From Oscillospiraceae bacterium (GTDB taxonomy: Bacteria > Bacillota_A > Clostridia > Oscillospirales > Oscillospiraceae): a DNA stretch of 22,827 nucleotides. Under the pieces are notes generated by a model, which saw only the letters and a list, made by a program, of their open reading frames with translations, ran no database searches and was not told where the DNA came from. Below are positions 17,608-22,827 of this stretch, piece after piece (the first letter of the stretch is position 1; each line of letters starts with the position of its first letter). Where the stretch lies: the NCBI GenBank assembly GCA_017540945.1, contig JAFYAB010000011.1, positions 1 to 22,827 on the forward strand, in the 5' to 3' direction. The position numbers were made by a program, and so were the translations under genes.

Positions 17608-18285
17608 TCAGTCCAGCCTTTTTGCTCTAGAACGGCGCCGACGTTCGTTTTGAACTTCTTCAAACATTTCCGGAGGAATGATGCCGGGGTGGTTGTTTTC
17701 ATAGAGGAACTGTGGCAGTATCCCGTCGTTCACCTCTTGATCCTTTGTAAACAGGCTGGATACGTATGTCTTTTGAAGCAATACGTTTCCGATGTATTTT
17801 TCATTGGAAAGGAGCTTGTCAATGGCGCGGGACGTCCAGATTTCCTTCCCGGTAGGGGAGGGGATCCCGCGTTGGCGTAATTCCTTTGAAATCCCGGACA
17901 GGCTTTTGCCCTCCAGATACAGTGTGAAGATCAGACGGACGATTTCCGCCTGCTGTGGTTCGGCAATCAGATTGCCTTCCGCATCGTGCTGATACCCGAA
18001 ACAAATTCGGTTAGCGAGCTTCGAGGTCCCGGAGGAAAATCCATACTTGAGTCCCCATTTGATGCTGTTGCTTTTCTGTATGCTTTCTTCCTCCATGAAG
18101 GCTGCGTAGAGCGACATGCTGAATTCCGTCCTTTCTTTGCTTAATTGTAAATGTTCGTTTTCAAAGATTATATCAACGCCCCATTGGCGCATCTTTCGGA
18201 TAACGCCCAGGAAATCGACAATGTTTCTGGCGAACCGACTGATCGATTTTGTGTAGATCAGATCGATTTTTCTGTATCTGCAATC
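17608..18285 (-). pseudogene. Large serine recombinase remnant, truncated at both ends
   Basis: Family-typical sequence is open from 18285 to 17608. It starts inside the resolvase catalytic domain at DCRYRKIDLIYTKSISRFARN, a hallmark of large serine recombinases, with an in-frame TGA (18286-18288) immediately before. The roughly 60-80 N-terminal residues carrying the catalytic serine are absent. The following IIFENEHL, FMEEESIQKSNSIKWGLKYG and the Recombinase domain (GYQHDAEGN, GISKELRQRGIPSPTGK, LLSNEKYIGNVLLQK) are intact. The reading frame then ends at RRRSRAKRLD, before the zinc beta-ribbon and coiled coil expected in this family. An internal ATG at 18192 could be used, but such a product would lack the nucleophile. 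This is a mobile-element remnant. Confidence 0.88.
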
Positions 18286-18336
18286 TCAAGGGAAAATATA
18301 ATTAGTAATCACAAAGAGTTTCCCTGCGCAAGATGA

Positions 18337-19386
18337 AGATTGACAAGGCGGGGATTCCAGCCAGAGGCTCCCGCCGCGCCCGAGACTCCTGACACGCCCC
18401 AGGCGCCTGCGCAGGGCAGCGCCGCAAATCCCGTTTACGCCAACCCCAAGCAGCCGTCGGCTCCCAATCGCCCCGCTCCCCAGCTCGGCGTCTCCGCCCA
18501 GGGCTATAACCCCGGCCGGCCCGCCAACACAGGCGACGCAAACCGCACCCCGGTGGATCCCGGCAATTCTCCCGCCCGCATGGCAGTGCGCAGGATCGCG
18601 TCCTCCCGCACCTATCTGCTGTCCGCGCTGCTCTTTACCGCCAGCCTGGTGTTTTCCGCCATTTTCTGCGTGAAGCAGTTCGTCACATTCTTCCAATATT
18701 ACGACTACTACCGCAATAACGGCGAAGCCCTGACTATGCTCATCGGTATGGCGATCAGCCTCACGGTCGTTTTGATCATGGCCCTTGCCCTGTGGAGAAT
18801 CTTCTTTGCGGCCATTCGGAAGAACCCCATCCAGATGCGGACCGGCGGTCTGACCACCATCAAGGTCTTCCTGGCCATTGCTCTGGTCTGTATGATTCTG
18901 TGTCTGATTGCCCTGGCCGGTCTGGCCGTCTTCATCATCGTGGCTGCCGACAAAGCATTCCTGGACAGAGCCAACGATTCGCTGCTGGAATTCCTCAGGC
19001 AATACAACTACACCTTCGAGGAAACGGACTCGATGGATTTCAAGAAACTGCTGATCCTCCTCAGCGCGGTGAGCTTTGCGGTCCTCCTGATCGTCACCGT
19101 CTACATCGGCAAGCTCATCAAGACCGTCAACACCGTCAAGCGCGTGATCCGCATCGGCTATCCCGACGACCGGGTCTCCCCCTTTGCCGCGGTGATGTGC
19201 CTCCTCTCGGGCATCGGCGGCATCTTCTCCGGCATCAGCAATATGATCCAAGGCAAGGATATGCTTCTGACCGGGATCTCCTTTATCTGCAGTGCGGTCT
19301 GCATTTTCCTCTTCGGCGTCATAATCTTCCGGTTCCGCGGAAAAATGCGCATGTTGGGCGTCTACCACGGCGTGAGTACCTCGTAG
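18337..19386 (+). pseudogene. Multi-pass membrane protein lacking its N-terminus
   Basis: The frame opens at 18337 directly after an in-frame TGA and reads through a Pro/Ala/Gln-rich disordered stretch (GFQPEAPAAPETPDTPQAP) into about six transmembrane segments. These include YLLSALLFTASLVFSAIF, LIGMAISLTVVLIMALAL, VFLAIALVCMILCLIALAG, LLILLSAVSFAVLLIVTVY and ICSAVCIFLFGVIIF. There is no ATG in frame near the start. The only early candidate is TTG at 18340, without a clear ribosome binding site. Related Clostridia proteins often begin with a short zinc-ribbon before such a linker (family knowledge, not seen here). The left edge abuts the broken recombinase, so the 5' end was probably replaced. 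The 3' end is intact and followed by a strong terminator. Confidence 0.7.
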
Positions 19387-19405
19387 CCCGCCCGCTGATC
19401 CGCCG

Positions 19406-19445
19406 AACAAAGAATCCAACTGCTTGTGCAGCTGGATTCTTTGTT
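19406..19445 (+). terminator. Intrinsic terminator after the membrane protein gene
   Basis: Arms 19406-19418 (AACAAAGAATCCA) and 19433-19445 pair perfectly, and the inner CTGC/GCAG extends the stem. The T-rich right arm (TTCTTTGTT) follows the stop at 19384-19386 by about 20 nt. Confidence 0.85.
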
Positions 19446-19449
19446 CTGG

Positions 19450-19557
19450 TTATCGGGTTTACTCAGCAAGGTACAAGATTTAGTGGCAGGTGGCAGCGGC
19501 GAGGACCTGACGGTCAAAGATCTGTATGGTGGTCCCCTTGTCAAGACCACAGTTTGA
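19450..19557 (+). pseudogene. Possible short coding remnant
   Basis: In one frame the stretch ending at TGA 19555-19557 reads as LSKVQDLVAGGSG, EDLTVKDLYGG, PLVKTTV and stop, which looks protein-like. It has no start codon or ribosome binding site and begins inside or just after the preceding terminator. The family is not recognised. It could be the tail of a gene carried with the adjacent mobile debris, or chance. Confidence 0.3.
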
Positions 19558-19637
19558 GAAAAATGCGTGAACATCGGCGGCGTCAATTCTGACTCTGTTG
19601 TATCCCGCAAAAAGAAACTTGCGACACGAGGCCAGGC

Positions 19638-19786
19638 AGCCGCCCGCTGACGGCGGGTCGAAGAGCCTTGACCGGGCTTCGCTGGCCTGTTACAATGGCC
19701 TGCCGCGTGGCTGAGAAAGCTTTGTCCTGACTCCGCCGCACCCACGCCGCCAAAAAAATCAACAGGCCAGCGGAGCACTGTCAAGG
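19638..19786. repeat. Structured inverted-repeat element beside the IS3 remnant
   Basis: Two 26-nt arms, 19666-19691 and 19761-19786, are inverted copies matching at 23 of 26 positions, including a perfect 12-bp core (CGCTGGCCTGTT/AACAGGCCAGCG) at 19680-19691 and 19761-19772. They enclose about 69 bp. A second small hairpin (CCGCC 19640-19644 with GGCGG 19652-19656) lies just to the left. No credible protein is encoded on either strand. It may be the non-coding end of the neighbouring insertion sequence, a MITE-like repeat or a structured RNA. The remaining unassigned bases in 19558-19637 show nothing I could recognise. Confidence 0.6.
19668..19696 (+). promoter_or_regulatory. Promoter-like sequence inside the inverted-repeat element
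   Basis: TTGACC (19668-19673) and TACAAT (19691-19696) are spaced by 17 nt. The -35 box and spacer lie within the left repeat arm. Transcription would run to the right through the second arm, antisense to the transposase fragment. No gene start follows, so it would yield a non-coding RNA if active. Confidence 0.5.
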
Positions 19787-20040
19787 CCGGCGGTGTTGGT
19801 TGCTGAACGGCTGAATGGCGTGCAATAGACATCGTCCGGCGTTTTGTTGTCAAGCGCCTGGTGCGGACGGATTGTGTTGTATTTCCGGATGTACTCCGCA
19901 ATGGCGCGGCGAAGCTCCCGGGGAGAGTGGTACTCGTTGATATAGATCTCTTCCTGCTTCAGACTGCGGAACCAACGCTCCACCATGATATTGTCGGCCC
20001 AGCGCTTCCTTCCGTCCATGCTCTGTGTAATTCTTTGTTT
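19759..20040 (-). pseudogene. IS3-family transposase (OrfB) C-terminal fragment
   Basis: The - strand frame reads ITQSMDGRKRWADNIMVERW, FRSLKQEEIYINEYHSPREL and NTIRPHQALDNKTPDDVY. This is the unmistakable end of the rve/DDE integrase domain of IS3-type transposases; the E of VERWF is the catalytic glutamate. Everything upstream, including both catalytic aspartates and OrfA, is absent. At about 20,040 the IS sequence gives way to an S-layer-homology fragment in another frame. The C-terminal tail (SRSATNTAGLDSAPLAC) runs into the inverted-repeat element. It is a dead remnant. Confidence 0.9.
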
Positions 20041-20045
20041 ATGCA

Positions 20046-20171
20046 GCGCCAAAGGAACGTGACGATTTGTGCTCTTGTACAGGTCTGCTTTGGGCTGAAC
20101 GTCGTTTCGCTGGTACCGGCAGTAACGCCGTTTTTTGCTGCCCACAGAATTGCTTTGTAATTGACATACAT
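20046..20171 (-). pseudogene. S-layer homology (SLH) domain fragment
   Basis: A - strand frame from 20171 reads NYKAILWAAKNGVTAG, TSETTFSPKQTCTRAQ and IVTFLWR, most of one SLH domain. These domains anchor surface proteins to cell-wall polymers in Gram-positive bacteria. The frame has no neighbouring SLH repeats or protein body. It ends abruptly where IS3 sequence begins (about 20,040), and its upstream side runs into non-coding DNA within a few bases of a promoter-like site. It is therefore a fragment of a wall-anchored protein gene, probably carried with or broken by the insertion sequence. Confidence 0.85.
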
Positions 20172-20189
20172 AACCCGCTATGATATACT
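20161..20189 (+). promoter_or_regulatory. Consensus extended -10 promoter facing the fru genes
   Basis: TTGACA (20161-20166) and TATACT (20184-20189) are separated by exactly 17 nt, with TGA just before the -10 (an extended -10). It points right, toward the fruR remnant, fruK and fruA, with about 440 nt to the fruK start. Part of it overlaps the antisense SLH fragment. The 20190-20407 stretch that follows holds no gene I can recognise and has stops in every + frame. Confidence 0.6.
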
Positions 20190-20407
20190 ATTTTTGTGGC
20201 GATCGGATTCTGGGAAACCTGGGACACAGTTCCGGGGGAGCCTGCGCCTGCAGCCACAATAAGAAGGTTGATCTGCTCGCGTTTCGGACGTATGTGCTGA
20301 GGGCTTTGTATTCAGCGGAGTTCGGCAGCCTTCCTTAAGATATAAGATAATTGTGTCCGGATTCTGTCCGGTTTCCCTTGTGGAAGACCAGCTATCTTCT
20401 TTTGTAG

Positions 20408-20590
20408 CTGTGGCATGATAAAACCGACGGGGCCGATGCCCCCGATGAAACTTGCGATGTCCTTGCCGATGAAAGCAAATTCAAGGCGGAGGCCTACGTC
20501 CGCTTTGCCCGCTTTGAGGAGGCCACCATCATCACGAACCGGGAGCCGGAGGGCGAGCTGAAAAACCAGGAGAATCTCGTGATCGTATAA
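20408..20590 (+). pseudogene. C-terminal remnant of a DeoR/FruR-type regulator
   Basis: The frame open from 20408 to TAA 20588-20590 includes VLADESKFKAEAYVRF and EEATIITNREPEGELK. This matches the end of DeoR-family sugar regulators, where a (L/A)DxSKF strand precedes a short tail ending in the II-T(N/D) segment. Such a gene normally stands directly upstream of fruK and controls the fru operon. Only about 45-55 codons remain: the helix-turn-helix and most of the sugar-phosphate sensor domain are missing. An in-frame TAG at 20405-20407 and non-homologous sequence precede it. The 13-nt GGGGCCGATGCCC at its left edge also occurs in the fruK-fruA gap. The assignment rests on a short stretch plus synteny. 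Confidence 0.72.
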
Positions 20591-20630
20591 CCCCATTGAT
20601 ACAGAGTTTTTGCAAGGAGGAGACAGCAAG

Positions 20631-21533
20631 ATGATCTATACCGTGACCTTTAACCCCGCCATCGACTATGTGGTCCACTTTGATCAGCTCCGCCCCGGAG
20701 AGATCAACCGCAACGAAGCCGAGGAGTTCCAATTCGGCGGCAAGGGCATCAACGTGTCCAACGTCCTGCGGACCCTGGGCTTTGACACCGTGGCCCTGGG
20801 CTTCGTCGCCGGCTTCATCGGCGAGGGCTTTGAGAAGGGCCTGGCTGAAATGGGCCTCAAAGCCGACCTGATCCACGTGAAGGAGGGCATGACCCGCATC
20901 AACGTCAAGGTCAAGGCCGCCGAGGAGACCGAGATCAACGGCATCGGCCCCGTTATCACCGAGGCCGATATGGAAAAGCTCTATGAAAAGCTGGACGCCA
21001 TCGGACCGGAAGACCTGCTGGTCCTCTCCGGCTCCATCCCCAAGTGCCTGCCCGGCGACACCTATGAGCGCATCATGGCCCGGCTGGAGGGCCGGGGCAT
21101 TCCCATCGCGGTGGACGCCACCAAGGACCTGTTGGTGAACGTGCTGAAATACCATCCCTTCCTGATCAAGCCCAACAACCATGAGCTGGGGGAGATCTTC
21201 GGCAGGGTGCTGAAGACCGACGAGGAGATCGCGGACTGCGCCCGGAAGCTCCAGGATATGGGCGGCCGGAACATCCTGGTGTCCATGGCGGGGGACGGTG
21301 CGCTGCTGCTGGACGAGAACGGCCAGGTCCACCGGATCGGCTGCCCCAAGGGGAAGGTGCTGAACTCCGTGGGCGCGGGCGACTCCATGGTGGCCGGCTT
21401 CCTGGCGGGCTGGCTGGGGAAGGGCGACTACGACTATGCCCTGAAGCTGGGCACCGCCACCGGCTCCGCCACGGCCTTTTCCATCGGCCTGGCGGAAAAG
21501 CCCCTGATCGACCAGCTGCTGGCAACCCTGTAG
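20631..21533 (+). CDS. fruK: 1-phosphofructokinase
   Basis: This enzyme phosphorylates fructose 1-phosphate, the product of the fructose PTS, to fructose 1,6-bisphosphate. The ATG at 20631 has GGAGGAG 8 nt upstream and starts at the conserved MIYTVTFNPAIDYVV; an in-frame ATG at 20610 precedes the ribosome binding site. The 300 residues match the PfkB-family length. Motifs are FGGKGINVSNVL (35-46, substrate loop), LSGSIP (132-137), IKPNNHELGEI (179-189) and the anion-hole/catalytic SVGAGDSMVAGF with base D251. It lies between the fruR remnant and fruA, the standard fruRKA order, and should be co-transcribed with fruA. Confidence 0.96.
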   Translation: MIYTVTFNPAIDYVVHFDQLRPGEINRNEAEEFQFGGKGINVSNVLRTLGFDTVALGFVAGFIGEGFEKGLAEMGLKADLIHVKEGMTRINVKVKAAEETEINGIGPVITEADMEKLYEKLDAIGPEDLLVLSGSIPKCLPGDTYERIMARLEGRGIPIAVDATKDLLVNVLKYHPFLIKPNNHELGEIFGRVLKTDEEIADCARKLQDMGGRNILVSMAGDGALLLDENGQVHRIGCPKGKVLNSVGAGDSMVAGFLAGWLGKGDYDYALKLGTATGSATAFSIGLAEKPLIDQLLATL

Positions 21534-21534
21534 C

Positions 21535-21589
21535 GCCGGCAATCTGCCGGCCTGTTTCCCGCCGTAGGGGCCGATGCCCACATCGGCCC
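21535..21589. repeat. Palindromic repeats in the fruK-fruA gap
   Basis: Two hairpins follow the fruK stop: GCCGGC-AATCT-GCCGGC (21535-21551) and GGGCCGATG-CCCA-CATCGGCCC (21568-21589, a perfect 9-bp stem with a 4-nt loop). The second has no T-tract, and the part GGGGCCGATGCCC recurs at 20428-20440. It looks like a dispersed intergenic repeat or an mRNA-stability element rather than a classic terminator. Confidence 0.6.
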
Positions 21590-21665
21590 TCTGTACCCCG
21601 TGCCCCGATTCCGTACACATTATGCTTCCGCATAATCTGTAATAATTCACGAAAGGAGAGAACCA

Positions 21666-22827
21666 ATGAGACTCATCGAACTGTTTTCCAGGCAGGCGAC
21701 CGCAGTCAACGTGAAGGCTGCCAACAAGGCCCAGGTCATCGACAAGCTGGTCGATCTCCAGGTCACCCACGGCAACATCACCGACAAGGCCGCCTACAAG
21801 AAGGCGATCTACGCCCGCGAGGAGGAATTCTCCACCTACGTCGGAAACGGCATCGTCGTTCCCCACGCCAAGACCGAAGTGGTCACCCGGCCCAGCCTGG
21901 CTCTCGTGCGCACCGCCGAGCCCATCCTGTACAATGAGGACGACGACGACAAGTCCGACCTCTTCGTCATGATCGCGGCCCCCATGAACGGCAGCCTCCA
22001 CGTGGACATTCTGGCCCGCATGATGACCCTGCTGGCCGACGAAGACTTTGTGGAGAAGCTCCGCAAGGCCGGCTCCGAGGAGGAGCTGCTGGCCCTCATC
22101 GACCAGGCCGAGCAGGCCAACTTCGGCAACAAGAGCTTCACCGAGGAGAAGATCGGCGCGTCGGGCTACAAGGTCCTGGCCGTCACCGCCTGCCCCACCG
22201 GCATCGCCCACACCTACATGGCCGCCGAGAACCTGCAGAAGGCCGGCCTGAACATGGGCATCCCCATCAAGGTGGAGACCAACGGCTCCGACGGCGCCAA
22301 GAACGTCCTGACCAAGGAAGAGATCGCCGCCTGTGACGGTATTATCATCGCCGCGGACAAGAACGTGGAGATGGACCGCTTCGACGGCAAGCCGGTGGTC
22401 ATCACCCGCGTGGCCGACGGCATCCACAAGCCCGAGGAGCTGATCAAGAAGGTCACCGAGGGCAAGGCCCCCGTCTTCCACTCCAAGAACGCCGGCGGCG
22501 AGACCGCTGCCAAGCAGAGCGTGGGCGGCGCCTTCTACAAGCACCTGATGAACGGCGTTTCCCACATGCTGCCCTTCGTGGTGGGCGGCGGCATTCTGAT
22601 CGCCCTGGCCTTCCTGCTGGATGACTACTCCATCAACCCCTCCAACTTCGGCTCCAACACCTCCGTGGCCAAGTTCTTCAAGGACGTGGGCGGCGTGGCC
22701 TTCGGCTTCATGCTTCCCATCCTGGCCGGCTTCATCGCCATGTCCATCGCGGACCGTCCGGGTCTGGTGGTCGGCTTCGTGGGCGGCGCGCTGGCTGCCT
22801 CCGGCGACTCCTTCTCCAGCCTGCTGG
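21666..22827 (+). CDS. fruA: Fructose-specific PTS permease EIIABC (3' end outside window)
   Basis: The permease imports fructose and phosphorylates it at O-1. The ATG at 21666 is preceded by AGGAG. The visible 387 residues show three domains in order. EIIA (about 1-150) has the phospho-histidine H67 in IVVPHAK. EIIB (about 168-270) has the phospho-cysteine C176 in VTACPTGIAHTYMAAE. The start of EIIC (from about 285) shows YKHLMNGVSHMLPFVVGGG and further membrane segments. An acidic run (EDDDDKSD, about 91-98) sits in the EIIA domain. The A-B-C fusion order is the common Firmicutes FruA arrangement. The reading frame is open at the window edge, so most of EIIC is missing from view. Confidence 0.96.
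   Translation, partial: MRLIELFSRQATAVNVKAANKAQVIDKLVDLQVTHGNITDKAAYKKAIYAREEEFSTYVGNGIVVPHAKTEVVTRPSLALVRTAEPILYNEDDDDKSDLFVMIAAPMNGSLHVDILARMMTLLADEDFVEKLRKAGSEEELLALIDQAEQANFGNKSFTEEKIGASGYKVLAVTACPTGIAHTYMAAENLQKAGLNMGIPIKVETNGSDGAKNVLTKEEIAACDGIIIAADKNVEMDRFDGKPVVITRVADGIHKPEELIKKVTEGKAPVFHSKNAGGETAAKQSVGGAFYKHLMNGVSHMLPFVVGGGILIALAFLLDDYSINPSNFGSNTSVAKFFKDVGGVAFGFMLPILAGFIAMSIADRPGLVVGFVGGALAASGDSFSSLL

Noticed and set aside
19362..19901. Open - strand frame of 179 codons across the inverted-repeat element
   Set aside because: It mixes the opposite strand of the terminator, the repeat and the wrong frame of the transposase; no family likeness or start signal.
20532..22565. Open - strand frame of 677 codons
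   Set aside because: It is the mirror of fruK and fruA, which have clear motifs and ribosome binding sites; no independent support.

Overview
The window (about 60% GC by eye) looks like a chromosome segment from a gut-type Gram-positive anaerobe of class Clostridia, most likely an Oscillospiraceae-like lineage. This is inferred from gene content: a GPH-type sugar symporter, a PTS fructose permease, an S-layer-homology remnant, a lipobox lipoprotein, GGAGG-type ribosome binding sites, GTG starts and Clostridia-like AraC and large serine recombinase families. No rRNA, tRNA or CRISPR array was seen.

Positions 1-12,886 form a rhamnoside-utilisation locus. After the tail of an unidentified + strand gene and a hairpin, a LacI-type repressor lies on the - strand behind its own near-perfect promoter. 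Upstream of it, also on the - strand, is a tightly packed operon read from 11,519 down to 1,536: GH3 glycosidase, GPH symporter, GH78 alpha-L-rhamnosidase, rhamnulokinase (rhaB), an arabinose/fucose-isomerase-like protein and rhamnulose-1-phosphate aldolase (rhaD). A divergent AraC regulator shares a compact, palindrome-rich promoter region with it. The inferred pathway is import of rhamnosylated glycosides, cytoplasmic trimming by GH78 and GH3, isomerisation, phosphorylation and cleavage to DHAP plus L-lactaldehyde. No canonical rhaA is present, and the isomerase-like gene sits in its place.

Positions 12,838-17,321 hold a second - strand operon of unknown function: an atypical SDR-like protein, an extended SDR fused to a C-terminal Cys/His zinc-finger-like module, and a surface lipoprotein with a beta-repeat body. 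A strong bidirectional terminator separates it from araC.

Positions 17,576-20,590 are a patchwork of broken genes: a serine recombinase missing both ends, a membrane protein that appears to lack its N-terminus, a structured inverted-repeat element with an embedded promoter, an IS3-type transposase fragment joined to an S-layer-homology fragment, and the last few dozen codons of a DeoR/FruR-type regulator. A consensus extended -10 promoter at 20,161-20,189 points out of this debris.

Positions 20,631-22,827 hold fruK and the start of fruA (EIIABC), the remainder of a fructose PTS operon whose regulator appears to have been destroyed. The most notable points are the decapitated fruR with possible promoter capture, the non-orthologous rhamnose isomerase candidate, the SDR/zinc-module/lipoprotein operon and the structured element at 19,638-19,786.
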